Assembly: GCA_942493275.1 (NCBI GenBank)
Contig: OW818687.1
Location: 1,302,001 to 1,366,000 of the forward strand
From: G942493275 sp942493275
Lineage (GTDB): Bacteria; Actinomycetota; Coriobacteriia; Anaerosomatales; PHET01
Reading direction: 5' to 3'
Length of the DNA: 64,000 bases
A program made the position numbers and the translations under genes. The notes beneath the pieces were generated by a model. That model saw nothing but the letters and a program-made list of their open reading frames with translations, was not told the DNA's origin and made no database searches. Of this stretch, positions 1 to 8,938 are shown in pieces (position 1 is the stretch's first letter; every line of letters begins with the position of its first letter).

Positions 1-1346
1 AGACCTGGGGCCGAGCGGTTGAGCTCGCCGAGCGTCTCTTTGGCTCCGGAGACGCGCACTTTGCGCGACTGCTCGGTGAGCGTGCCGTCCGGCTGTACCG
101 CCGAGGCGACGCCGAGGCCGCTGAACCGTTCATGACACGGGCACTGGCCGTCCTTGAAGCGCTTAAGGACGCGGACCCTGACGAGCTCGGAATCGCGTAC
201 AACCGCATGGCAGGTATCGCGAGCGATATGGGCCGTGCTGAAGAGGCCGAACTGCTGCAGCGCAAGGCGCTTGCCCTTGCGGAGCAGGTGTACGGTCCCG
301 ACGACGGCTCCGTCGCGGTCTGCCTTACCAATCTGGGTCGGATCCTCATCGACAACGGGGACGCGAACGAGGCGGTCGCCCTCATCGAACGCGCGATCGA
401 GATCACGCGCGCCGAGGTCGACTCCGACCCCGTGTACCTGGTGACCCCCTACCTGCGTCTTGGTGAAGCGCTGCTCGCGCAGGAGCGGCCCGAGGAAGCG
501 GCTGCGGCATTCAGCGATGCGATCGCTCACGCGGAGCGAGGCGGTGACGTCTTCTCGGAAGATGTGGGGGAGGCCTACTTCCTTCTTGGAGTGACCGCCC
601 TGTCCGCTGATGACTTCGAGACAGCCGAGCGTCAGCTCGAGTGCGCGCTCGACATTCGGCAGACGGTGCTCGGGGCCACCGCCCCTGAGACCGCCTACAC
701 CGGCGACATGCTGGCGATCGCTCTTCGCGGCGCCGGCAAGCTCGACGAGGCCGAGGCCGCGGCTCGCCGCGCCGTCGCGGCGGTCGAGGACGCCGGCATC
801 GATGGCGACCCGCGGCTGTGCGACGTGCTCGGGACGCTTGGTTCGGTGCTCCTGCTGCAGGAGCGGTTCCCCGAGGCGCTCGACGTGCTCGCGCGAGCGG
901 TCACCTCGGCGACGTCCGAGACCGATCTCGAGGCGCTCGCCTGGGCACGCGACGGGTTGGGCGCGGCGCTCATCGAGGAAGAGCGCTACGAGGAGGCCGA
1001 GGCGGTCTTCGGGCGCAACCTCGCGGTCTCCGATGGCGACGACACGCTCACCGAGATCCGCACGAGCGCCCTCGCGGGGCTCGCTGCGGTGGCACGCCAC
1101 ACGGGCCGTTTCCACGAGGCCGAGTCGCTCCTGCGCGAGGCGATCGAGTTGCACGCGGCGCTCAGCGGTCCCGACGACCCCGAGCTCGCTTTCGGGTACG
1201 GGCGTCTCGCCGAGGTGCTGGACGCACTTCACAGAGACGACGAGCGTGACCTTGCTCGCAATCGTGCGCGGACCCTCGCTCTGAGGCTCGATCCGGAGGA
1301 CGAGGACGTGCGTGAGCTGCTCGAACGGCTCGACGACCTCGGCTGA
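1..1346 (+). CDS. TPR-repeat protein, 5' end outside window
   Basis: The reading frame is open from the first base, so the true start lies to the left; an internal ATG at 132 is not convincing because repeat-like sequence continues upstream of it. The roughly 447 visible residues consist of degenerate 34- to 42-residue helical repeats with alternating small and acidic residues (patterns such as AEEAELLQRKALALAEQ and PEEAAAAFSDAIAHAE). This is typical of kinesin-light-chain-like tetratricopeptide repeats, which form a superhelical protein-binding scaffold. No signal peptide, membrane span or catalytic domain is visible in this part; an upstream effector domain outside the window cannot be excluded. 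It ends 104 bases before purL and is not obviously co-transcribed with it, because a purL promoter lies between them. Confidence 0.8.
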   Translation, partial: TWGRAVELAERLFGSGDAHFARLLGERAVRLYRRGDAEAAEPFMTRALAVLEALKDADPDELGIAYNRMAGIASDMGRAEEAELLQRKALALAEQVYGPDDGSVAVCLTNLGRILIDNGDANEAVALIERAIEITRAEVDSDPVYLVTPYLRLGEALLAQERPEEAAAAFSDAIAHAERGGDVFSEDVGEAYFLLGVTALSADDFETAERQLECALDIRQTVLGATAPETAYTGDMLAIALRGAGKLDEAEAAARRAVAAVEDAGIDGDPRLCDVLGTLGSVLLLQERFPEALDVLARAVTSATSETDLEALAWARDGLGAALIEEERYEEAEAVFGRNLAVSDGDDTLTEIRTSALAGLAAVARHTGRFHEAESLLREAIELHAALSGPDDPELAFGYGRLAEVLDALHRDDERDLARNRARTLALRLDPEDEDVRELLERLDDLG

Positions 1347-1384
1347 GGCATTGTTGGTCCCCCTGCCGCGAGAACGCGCCCCTC

Positions 1385-1408
1385 AGGAACCGCAGGTTCC
1401 TCTACAAT
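1385..1408 (+). promoter_or_regulatory. purL promoter with abutting palindrome
   Basis: A perfect inverted repeat, AGGAACC-GCA-GGTTCCT (1385-1401), lies directly against a good -10 box TACAAT (1403-1408), about 40 bases before the purL start. The same -10 type (TACAAT) precedes purH. The palindrome could be an operator, or a short terminator of the upstream TPR gene without a T-tract. The regulator is unknown. Confidence 0.45.
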
Positions 1409-1450
1409 AGGCGCGTCAGCGGACGTCATCTTTGTGAGGAGCCCCGACGC

Positions 1451-3730
1451 ATGAAGCTGCTCGATTCCGAGCTCGCCCCCAAACTCGCCGTCGAACTCGG
1501 CCTCAAGCTCGATGAGTACGAGCACGTAGTCGAGATTCTCGGACGCGTTCCCACCATCACCGAGCTCTATATGTACTCCCTGATGTGGAGCGAGCACTGC
1601 AGTTACAAGCACTCCCGCAAAGCACTCCGCATGTTCTCTTCCGAGGGGCCGGCGGTCCTGCAGGGTCCCGGCGAGAACGCCGGCGTCATCGGTGTGGGCG
1701 ACGGCTGGGCGGTCGCCTTCAAGATGGAGTCGCACAACCACCCGAGCGCCATCGAGCCCTACCAGGGCGCGGCGACCGGTGTCGGCGGCATCATCCGCGA
1801 CATCTTCACGATGGGCGCACGCCCCATCGCATCTCTCAACAGCCTCCGTTTCGGCACGCTCGACAAGCCGCGCCAGCGTTACCTGTTCGAGGGCGCCGTC
1901 GCCGGAATCGGCGGATACGGCAACTGCCTCGGCGTTCCCACGGTTGGCGGCGAGGTGTACTTCGAGGAGGCCTACGAGGGCAACTGCCTCATCAACGCGA
2001 TGGGCATCGGCCTCATGCGCGAAGAGGACCTCATGCTCGCGGTCGCCGCGGGCATCGGCAACAAGGTCGTTCTCATCGGCTCGACCACCGGCCGCGACGG
2101 CATCGGTGGCGCGTCCGTCCTCGCGAGCCAGGAGTTCGCCGAGGGCGCCGAGACCAAGCGTCCCGCCGTCCAGGTGGGCGACCCGTTCGAGGAGAAGCTG
2201 CTCATCGAGGCGTGCCTGGAGCTGCTGCGCGCCGAGCTGTTGGTTGCCCTTGGCGACCTCGGCGCTGCGGGCCTGACCTCCTCGGCAAGTGAAATGGCGA
2301 GCCGCGGCGGTGTGGGTCTCGACATCGACGCGATGCTCGTGCCGCAGCGCGAGCTCAACATGAAGGCGTTCGAGATCATGGTGTCCGAGAGCCAGGAGCG
2401 CATGCTGGCGATCGTGGAGCCTGAGAAGCTCGACGCCGTGATGGAGGTCTGCGAGCGCTGGGGCCTTCGCTCCACCGTCATCGGCGAGGTCACCGACAAC
2501 GGCCGCTTCATCGTCCGCGAGGGCGACGAGATCGTCGCCGACATGCCGGCGGCCACGCTCGCGCATGACGCACCTATCTACGATCCCGAGATGATCCGTC
2601 CGGCCTACCTCGACGAGGTCCAGGCGTTCGACCCCATTGCCGAGCTCGATCTTCCGGCTGAGGGCGCCGACTTCGGAGAGACCCTTCTCGGCCTGCTCGC
2701 GAGCCCCAACATCTGTTCGCGCAGGTGGATCTGGGAGCAGTACGACCACCAGGTCATGGCCAACACCGTCGTGCTGCCCGGCAGCGATGCAGCCGTGATC
2801 CGTATCGGCGACACCGGCCGAGGCGAGATGACCAACCGCGCGATCGCGGTATCCAGCGACTGCAACGGCCGCTACTGCTACCTCGACCCGTACGTTGGTG
2901 CGCAGATCGCCGTCGCCGAGGCGGCGCGCAACGTCACCTGCGCCGGCGGCGAGCCCGCCGCGGTCACCGACTGCCTGAACTTCGGCTCGCCGGAGAAGCC
3001 CGAGGTGTTCTGGACCTTCCATGAGTCGATCCGCGGCATGGCCGAGGCCTGCAAGGAGTGGACGCTGCCGGTCATCAGCGGCAACGTCAGCTTCTACAAC
3101 GAGAGCTTTGGCCAGCCGATCTACCCGACGCCGACCGTCGGCCTCGTGGGCATCATCGACGACGGCGCGTTCACCTGCACCATGTCGTTCAAGGATGAGG
3201 GCGACGTGATCGTTCTCATCGGCGAGTCCGAGAACGAGCTTGGCGGAAGCGAGTACCTCAAGGTCGAGCACAACCTCGTGTCAGGCCGCCCGCCCGCGCT
3301 CGACCTCGAGCTCGAGAAGGCGGTCTGCGACACCGTTCGTGACGCCATCCGAGAAGACCTCATCAACAGCGCTCACGACTGCTCCGAGGGCGGTATCGCC
3401 GTGGCGCTGGCCGAGTGCTGCGTCGCCGGCGGCATCGGTGCCGACGTGCACCTGCACGACGAACTGCATCCGGTCGCCTCGCTCTTCGGCGAGACCCAGA
3501 GCCGGATCGTCGTCACCTGTTCCGAGGAGGACGTCGACAACCTCCTCGAGAAGTGCGACGGCTTCAACGTGCCGTACTCGGTACTCGGGACGGTTGGCGG
3601 GGAGCGCCTCACCATCTGCGAGCGCCTCGACGTCTCCCTCGACGAGATCCGCGACGCGTTCGAGCCTACGCTCGAGCAGCTGGTCCACGGCGAGGAGACT
3701 GTGCAGACCGAGGAACTGTTCGAGGGCTAG
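1451..3730 (+). CDS. purL: Phosphoribosylformylglycinamidine synthase subunit PurL
   Basis: This 759-residue protein has the length of the small-type PurL that works with separate PurS and PurQ. It catalyses ATP-dependent conversion of FGAR to FGAM in purine synthesis, in the cytoplasm. The N-terminal region has the family signature SEHCSYKHS (residue ~46) and the metal/ATP loop ESHNHPSAIEPYQGAATG, followed by GGIIRDIFTMGARPIA. The second half repeats the AIR-synthase fold, with NVSFYNES and the HDCSEGG motif near residue 645. The ATG start has a good ribosome site (GAGGAG, 9 bases upstream). purS and purQ are not in the window, so the FGAM synthase complex must be completed by genes elsewhere. 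The downstream gene starts 11 bases after the stop. Confidence 0.97.
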   Translation: MKLLDSELAPKLAVELGLKLDEYEHVVEILGRVPTITELYMYSLMWSEHCSYKHSRKALRMFSSEGPAVLQGPGENAGVIGVGDGWAVAFKMESHNHPSAIEPYQGAATGVGGIIRDIFTMGARPIASLNSLRFGTLDKPRQRYLFEGAVAGIGGYGNCLGVPTVGGEVYFEEAYEGNCLINAMGIGLMREEDLMLAVAAGIGNKVVLIGSTTGRDGIGGASVLASQEFAEGAETKRPAVQVGDPFEEKLLIEACLELLRAELLVALGDLGAAGLTSSASEMASRGGVGLDIDAMLVPQRELNMKAFEIMVSESQERMLAIVEPEKLDAVMEVCERWGLRSTVIGEVTDNGRFIVREGDEIVADMPAATLAHDAPIYDPEMIRPAYLDEVQAFDPIAELDLPAEGADFGETLLGLLASPNICSRRWIWEQYDHQVMANTVVLPGSDAAVIRIGDTGRGEMTNRAIAVSSDCNGRYCYLDPYVGAQIAVAEAARNVTCAGGEPAAVTDCLNFGSPEKPEVFWTFHESIRGMAEACKEWTLPVISGNVSFYNESFGQPIYPTPTVGLVGIIDDGAFTCTMSFKDEGDVIVLIGESENELGGSEYLKVEHNLVSGRPPALDLELEKAVCDTVRDAIREDLINSAHDCSEGGIAVALAECCVAGGIGADVHLHDELHPVASLFGETQSRIVVTCSEEDVDNLLEKCDGFNVPYSVLGTVGGERLTICERLDVSLDEIRDAFEPTLEQLVHGEETVQTEELFEG

Positions 3731-3741
3731 GAAGGCGCCGC

Positions 3742-4293
3742 ATGAAGGTCACCTACTCCCCTAATATCGGGGACCTCCTCGCGCTCAACGAGGCGAAGAC
3801 ATCGGCGTCAGAGGTCGCTCGCGGTCAGGTGCGACTCCTCAGACTGCTCGGAGTCGTGCTCGTGCTGATCGGCCTTCTGCTCCTCGCGCTTGCGGGGATG
3901 AGCGGCGACTTCGCGGGGAGTGCTGTGGGCCTCGCGGCCATGGCTGCGGGCGTCTTCTACGCGGCGTTCGGCGCGCGCCTGTTCCGCTCGCGGTCGCGCA
4001 AGGTCGCCGAGAAGCTCTACTCCGCGCGACCCAGCGGCCTCGCGTTCGTCCCCAGAACGGTTCACATCGACGAGCACGGCATCCGCGAGACCTCCGACTG
4101 GCACGAAACCGTCGTGGTCTGGACCGCGGTGATCGGCATCCAGGTTCTGCCCTCGCATCTGCTGATCTGGGTCGCGCAGATGAACGCTTTCGTGATCCCG
4201 AGACGGGCGTTTTCGGACGAGAGCACGTATGCGGCCTTCTGCGACGCGGCCCGTGCGTCCTACGACGCAGCCATGAGCGCCCAGGCGTCATAA
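3742..4293 (+). CDS. YcxB-like small membrane protein
   Basis: This 183-residue protein starts at ATG 3742, 11 bases after the purL stop and behind a GAAGG ribosome site, so it is probably co-transcribed with purL. The frame is open further upstream, but that part only overlaps purL. Two adjacent hydrophobic segments (about residues 35-55 and 58-78) are followed by a soluble C-terminal part containing PRTVHIDEHGIRETSDWHET and a VIPRRAF segment. This is the arrangement of the YcxB-like C-terminal domain family: two helices, then a PH-like beta domain that often ends in I-P-x-R-x-F. The function of the family is not known. Confidence 0.75.
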   Translation: MKVTYSPNIGDLLALNEAKTSASEVARGQVRLLRLLGVVLVLIGLLLLALAGMSGDFAGSAVGLAAMAAGVFYAAFGARLFRSRSRKVAEKLYSARPSGLAFVPRTVHIDEHGIRETSDWHETVVVWTAVIGIQVLPSHLLIWVAQMNAFVIPRRAFSDESTYAAFCDAARASYDAAMSAQAS

Positions 4294-4652
4294 CGCCGTC
4301 TGACCGCTCGGCCCCCAAGTCGCGCACTTCATACGCCTGATCACCATCTAGACCGACCCGTCTATACGCTCAGCGGTTGCGTTGCGCCGCCGAGCGGAAA
4401 GACCGGCCTTCGTCGTTTCCCACGCGTATAAGCAGGGGAAGAGCACAACGCCGTGTTCTATCGCGCCCGTTCCGGCGGGCGTCGTGCTCGGCATTGTCGG
4501 ATTTGGTTCGGGGTAAGGGCTGAGGGAGGTGTCATCCGGGACATTTCCAGCGAGCGAAGCACTGTGGGCGCGGTCGTGGGGACCGTATGCGCTTCGCTCT
4601 CACCGTGACCCAGTCAACGGCGAAAATGTACTGCGACGGAAGCGAGGAAGGC
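4294..4652 (+). other. 359-bp leader region upstream of the multicopper oxidase
   Basis: No gene is seen here. A possible -10 box TATAAG lies at 4427-4432. It is followed by a two-level hairpin: GAGCAC (4441-4446) pairs with GTGCTC (4484-4489) and CGCCCG (4464-4469) pairs with CGGGCG (4476-4481). The leader is about 200 bases long. I could not match it to a known riboswitch class. Confidence 0.3.
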
Positions 4653-7600
4653 ATGAGTATCGGGGCAATGAGAAGGGCGATGACCCTTCTTCTGGCGGTG
4701 GTCTTGTGTACAGGCACAATGCCGCTGTCAGCAGTCGCCGCAACCAAGGAGGCGCCCAAGAAGGCCGCTCCCACGGTAACGGCGGAACAACTTGAAGCAC
4801 GAGCCGAGAAGGTGCAGGAGGTGCGTGGCCGCAAGCCTGTTCAGGCAGAACGCGAGGCGGCCGCCGCGCGGATCCAGCTGATGGAGGGTCTCGCCCAGGT
4901 TGGCGTGAGCGCAGCCGCGCTGACGACGGCTACTCCCGGCGGCGTGCCCGACTACTTCGGCACCACGCCCAACTGGGCGTACAGCCCGCAGATCCGTAAG
5001 TTCATCGACGAGCTTCCGGGCCTCGGTGCCGAGAATGCGAACGGCCTGGGACAGTACCTCTCGGTTGCCAAGCCGGACACGACCACGTATCCCGGCTCCG
5101 ACTACTACGAGATCGAGTTGCAGGAGTACACGGAGCAGATGCACACCGATCTGCCCCCGACGACTCTTCGCGGCTACGTCCAGGTCAACAACGGAACCGA
5201 TGGCTCGGGCAACAACACGCTCGAGCCCGATCCGATTCACTACCTTGGCCCGACAATCTTCGCCACCAAGGACCGCCCGGTCCGCGTGAAGTTCACCAAC
5301 AAGCTCGCGACCGGTGAAGGCGGAGACCTGTTCCTGCCTGTCGACACCAGCGTCATGGGCGCCGGCACCGGCCCCACGGGTGAGATGTACACGCAGAACC
5401 GCGGTACGCTGCACCTCCACGGCGGCAAGACCGTGTGGATCAGCGACGGCACGCCCCACCAGTGGATCACCCCCGCCGGTGAGGACACTCCGTATCCCAA
5501 GGGCGTCAGCGTCAAGAACGTGCCCGACATGCCGGATCCCGGCGATGGCTCGATGACGTTCTTCTACTCGAACCAGCAGAGCGCTCGCATGCTCTGGTAT
5601 CACGACCACAGCTTCGGCATCACGAGGCTCAACGTCTACGCGGGCGAGGCGGCCGGCTACATGCTGACCGACGACACCGAGCAGCAGCTCATCGACGACG
5701 GCGTCATCCCCGCCGAGCAGATCCCGCTCATCGTTCAGGACAAGACGTTCGTGGACGCCGACACGGTGCGCACCACGGATCCCACGTGGAACTGGGGCAC
5801 GGGAGCCAAGGACCCGGTCACGGGTATTCGCGAGCCCAAGACGGGCGACCTGTGGGTCCCGCACGTCTACGTCCCGGCGCAGAACCCGGCTGACATCAGC
5901 GGTATGAACGCGACCGGTCGTTGGCACTACGGCCCGTGGTTCTGGCCGCCGGTGACCAACATCGAGAACCCGCCGATTCCCAACCCGTACTACGATCCCA
6001 TCAATGCGCCGTGGGAGCCCGCGCTTATGCCGGCCACACCCAACCCGTCGATGGGCATGGAGAACTACAACGACACGCCGCTGGTCAACGGCACGCCCTA
6101 TCCGTACATGAACGTGGAGCCCAAGCCGTACCGTTTCCGCATCCTCAACGCGGCGAACGACCGCTTCTTCAACCTCCAGATGTACGTTGCCGATGAGACC
6201 ACTCAGGCGGCTGACGGCCGACTGAACACGGAAGTGAAGATGGTTCCGGCGTCCAACACCGAGACCTACTTCCCCGAGCTTTGGCCGACCGACGGTCGTG
6301 CGGGCGGCGTGCCGGATCCGCGTACGGCCGGTCCTGACTTCATCCAGATCGCTACCGAGGGCGGCTTCCTGCCCAAGCCGGCGGTCGTTCCGGCTCAGCC
6401 GATCACCTGGAACACGGACCCGACCACGTTCAACATGGGCAACGTTGAGGATCACAGCCTGCTGCTCGGCAACGCCGAGCGCGCTGACGTCATCGTTGAC
6501 TTCAGCAAGTACAAGGGCAAGACGCTGATCCTCTACAACGACGCCCCCACCGCATTCCCGGCGCTCGACCCGCGCACCGACTACTACACGGGTGCTCCGG
6601 ACATGACCGATACGGGCGGCACGACGACGCCTGAGGTCGGAATGGGCCCGAACACGCGCACGATCATGCAGATCAGGGTCTCTGATACGGGTACGCCGGT
6701 GGCGTTCGACATGGACAAGCTCAACGCTGCGTTCACGTCGACCGACACGACTCAGGGCGTCTTCGAGAGCTCGCAGAACCCGATCATCGTTCCGGATTCG
6801 CGTTACGACGGCACCTACAACGAGAGCTTCACCCCCGATCCGTACGTGCGCATCTACCAGAACAAGACCTCGTTCAAGACGCTCGAGGGCACCGTCGCCA
6901 CCATCTCGATGGAGCCGAAGGCGATCCAGGACGAGCAGGGCGAGACCTTCGATCCCAAGTACGGACGAATGAGCGCCAAGCTCGGCCTTGAGATGCCGGG
7001 CACTAACGCGACGAACGCGAACTTCATCACGTACGGCTTCATCGATCCGCCCACTGAGAACCTGACCGACCAGATGACTCCGCTGTCGCCGATCCTCCAG
7101 GACGGCACGCAGATCTGGAAGATCACGCACAACGGTGTGGACACGCATCCTGTCCACTTCCACCTCTACGACGTGCAGGTTATCAACCGGGTCGGCTGGG
7201 ACGGCGGCATCAGGCCGCCTGACGACAACGAGCTTGGCTGGAAGGACACCGTCCGAGTCAGCCCGCTCGAGGATACGATCGTCGCTCTCAAGCCGGTCAC
7301 ACCCAAGATGCCGTTCGGCGTGCCTGACAGCATCAGGCCGCTCAACCCCGCCGAGCCCATCGGCTCGACGATGGACTTCACGAACTTCGATCCGGTGACG
7401 GGCGAGCAGATCGTCCCGCCGATCACGAACCAGATGTACAACTTCAAGTGGGAGTACGTGTGGCATTGTCACATCCTCAGCCACGAGGAGATGGACATGA
7501 TGAGGCCGGTGTCGGTCTCGGTGAACACCGATGCTCCTGACATGGCGACGCTGTCCCACACCCGCAACGCTTCGCAGGTGACGCTCACGTGGGTCGACCC

Positions 7601-8810
7601 GACGCCTGTTGCGGCCCCGACGACTCTTGGCAACCCCAAGAACGAGATCGGCTTCCGCATCGAGCGTGCGGCAGTCGGAACCAACGGACAGATCGGCGCA
7701 TGGACGCAGGTCGGCTCGGCGCTTGCCAACGCCACCACCTTCATCGACGCGCCTCCTGTCGCAACGACGACGTACCAGTACAGGGTGGTCGCGTACAACG
7801 TCTCTGGTGAGCGCGCTTCGCTTGCGGTGACCGCGTACCCGCCTGGCGGCGGTAAGACCGTCCGCGTCTCCAACGGTGATCGCTACGCGAGCGCCGTGGC
7901 TGCTGCACAGCTCGCATTCCCGAACTGGGAAGGCGTGACCGACGTCGTCATCGCCTCCGGCGCTGACGCGAACCAGCCTGACGCGCTTACCGCGTCCGGC
8001 CTGGCCGGCGCCTACAACGGCCCGCTCCTGCTCGTGCAGCAGACCGCGCTTCCCAGCTCGGTCTCCGCTGCCTTGGCAGCTATGCCCGATGGCGTGAAGG
8101 TTCACGTCGTCGGCGGTACGTCCGCAGTCGCTGACTCGGTGATGACCTCGATGGACAACGTCGCAGGCGTCGACCAAGTCGAGCGCGTCCCGATGATGTA
8201 CGGCACCAACCGCTATGCCACCGCAGCCGGCGTCGCGACTCGGATGAAGGCCGTCCTCGGTCCTGACTTCCCGACTTCGACGATCATCGCTAACGGTGCC
8301 GAGTCCACCTACTTCTTCGACGCGCTCTCGGCTTCGCCGGTGGCTTCGAAGAAGCACTTCCCGATCCTGCTCGTGTCCTCGACGTCCGTGCCTTCGCAGA
8401 CCACCAGCGCCCTCAGCGCACTCGGCCTGACGAAGCGCTACATCGTCGGCGGCACGAACTCCGTGAGCGGCACTGTCGCCACGCAGCTTGGCGTCGCGCC
8501 AGCGGACAGGATCTCGGGCGGCAACCGCTACGCGACCGCTGTCGCTGTGGCCAACCGCGCGAAGACTGAAGGCTGGCTGGCGTTCGGACTCGTCGGTGCA
8601 TCTTCGACGATTCCCGACTCGCTCGTCGGTGGTACCACGCTCGGTACGCTGGGAGGCCCGCTGCTGCTCACAAGCACGACGACGCTTCCCACAGAGACCC
8701 GCAACTTCCTCACGGCCAACAAGGCTGAGGTGCAGCAGGTCTACGCGTTCGGCGGTACGTCCGTGATGCCCAACTCGGTCATCGCGGCGATCAACACCGC
8801 GCTGCAGTAA
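4653..8810 (+). CDS. Secreted multicopper oxidase with FN3 and triple CWB2 wall-anchor repeats
   Basis: The 1385-residue exported protein starts at ATG 4653, which has GAGGAAG just upstream and leads straight into a signal peptide (MRRAMTLLLAVVLCTG... ending SAVAA). The frame extends to 4587 without improving the signal. All four copper-site motifs of multicopper oxidases are present: HLHG (254-257), HDH (317-319), HPVHFH (832-837) and HCHILSHEEMDMM (938-950), with Met949 as the likely axial ligand of the type 1 copper. The cupredoxin part (~950 residues) is long, like bacterial Mn(II) or metal oxidases and CotA relatives. An FN3-like domain (~960-1065) and three CWB2 repeats (from ~1072, each with a G-x-N/D-R-Y motif) follow. 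CWB2 repeats bind cell-wall polymers, so the enzyme should act at the cell surface. The substrate cannot be read from sequence. Confidence 0.93.
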   Translation: MSIGAMRRAMTLLLAVVLCTGTMPLSAVAATKEAPKKAAPTVTAEQLEARAEKVQEVRGRKPVQAEREAAAARIQLMEGLAQVGVSAAALTTATPGGVPDYFGTTPNWAYSPQIRKFIDELPGLGAENANGLGQYLSVAKPDTTTYPGSDYYEIELQEYTEQMHTDLPPTTLRGYVQVNNGTDGSGNNTLEPDPIHYLGPTIFATKDRPVRVKFTNKLATGEGGDLFLPVDTSVMGAGTGPTGEMYTQNRGTLHLHGGKTVWISDGTPHQWITPAGEDTPYPKGVSVKNVPDMPDPGDGSMTFFYSNQQSARMLWYHDHSFGITRLNVYAGEAAGYMLTDDTEQQLIDDGVIPAEQIPLIVQDKTFVDADTVRTTDPTWNWGTGAKDPVTGIREPKTGDLWVPHVYVPAQNPADISGMNATGRWHYGPWFWPPVTNIENPPIPNPYYDPINAPWEPALMPATPNPSMGMENYNDTPLVNGTPYPYMNVEPKPYRFRILNAANDRFFNLQMYVADETTQAADGRLNTEVKMVPASNTETYFPELWPTDGRAGGVPDPRTAGPDFIQIATEGGFLPKPAVVPAQPITWNTDPTTFNMGNVEDHSLLLGNAERADVIVDFSKYKGKTLILYNDAPTAFPALDPRTDYYTGAPDMTDTGGTTTPEVGMGPNTRTIMQIRVSDTGTPVAFDMDKLNAAFTSTDTTQGVFESSQNPIIVPDSRYDGTYNESFTPDPYVRIYQNKTSFKTLEGTVATISMEPKAIQDEQGETFDPKYGRMSAKLGLEMPGTNATNANFITYGFIDPPTENLTDQMTPLSPILQDGTQIWKITHNGVDTHPVHFHLYDVQVINRVGWDGGIRPPDDNELGWKDTVRVSPLEDTIVALKPVTPKMPFGVPDSIRPLNPAEPIGSTMDFTNFDPVTGEQIVPPITNQMYNFKWEYVWHCHILSHEEMDMMRPVSVSVNTDAPDMATLSHTRNASQVTLTWVDPTPVAAPTTLGNPKNEIGFRIERAAVGTNGQIGAWTQVGSALANATTFIDAPPVATTTYQYRVVAYNVSGERASLAVTAYPPGGGKTVRVSNGDRYASAVAAAQLAFPNWEGVTDVVIASGADANQPDALTASGLAGAYNGPLLLVQQTALPSSVSAALAAMPDGVKVHVVGGTSAVADSVMTSMDNVAGVDQVERVPMMYGTNRYATAAGVATRMKAVLGPDFPTSTIIANGAESTYFFDALSASPVASKKHFPILLVSSTSVPSQTTSALSALGLTKRYIVGGTNSVSGTVATQLGVAPADRISGGNRYATAVAVANRAKTEGWLAFGLVGASSTIPDSLVGGTTLGTLGGPLLLTSTTTLPTETRNFLTANKAEVQQVYAFGGTSVMPNSVIAAINTALQ

Positions 8811-8831
8811 CCATCACTTCCATGTGATGAC

Positions 8832-8868
8832 GAGCGCCCCGTCGGCACAACCGGCGGGGCGCTCTCTT
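8832..8868 (+). terminator. Rho-independent terminator after multicopper oxidase
   Basis: Perfect 14-bp stem with a 5-base loop (8832-8864), starting GAGCGCCCCG and ending CGGGGCGCTC, followed by TCTTCG. It lies 21 bases after the oxidase stop and separates it from purF. Confidence 0.8.
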
Positions 8869-8938
8869 CGCAGGCCGAATCCGTGTTATCCTACGCGGGT
8901 TCCCCCCACAAGTCGGCGCTAGCGAGGATCCAACAGCG

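Noticed and set aside
1229..3271. 680-codon minus-strand frame opposite purL
   Set aside because: No recognisable domain, and it overlaps an unambiguous purL; shadow frame.
3415..4293. Long version (292 aa) of the YcxB-like gene
   Set aside because: The upstream part lies inside purL in another frame; ATG 3742 has a ribosome site and gives the family-like length.
4441..4489. Riboswitch upstream of the multicopper oxidase
   Set aside because: The hairpins do not match a known riboswitch core that I can recognise; kept only as an unassigned leader structure.
4728..8357. 1209-codon minus-strand frame opposite the multicopper oxidase
   Set aside because: Rich in Arg, Val, His and Asp with no domain; it is the usual antisense shadow of a GC-rich gene with strong third-position bias.
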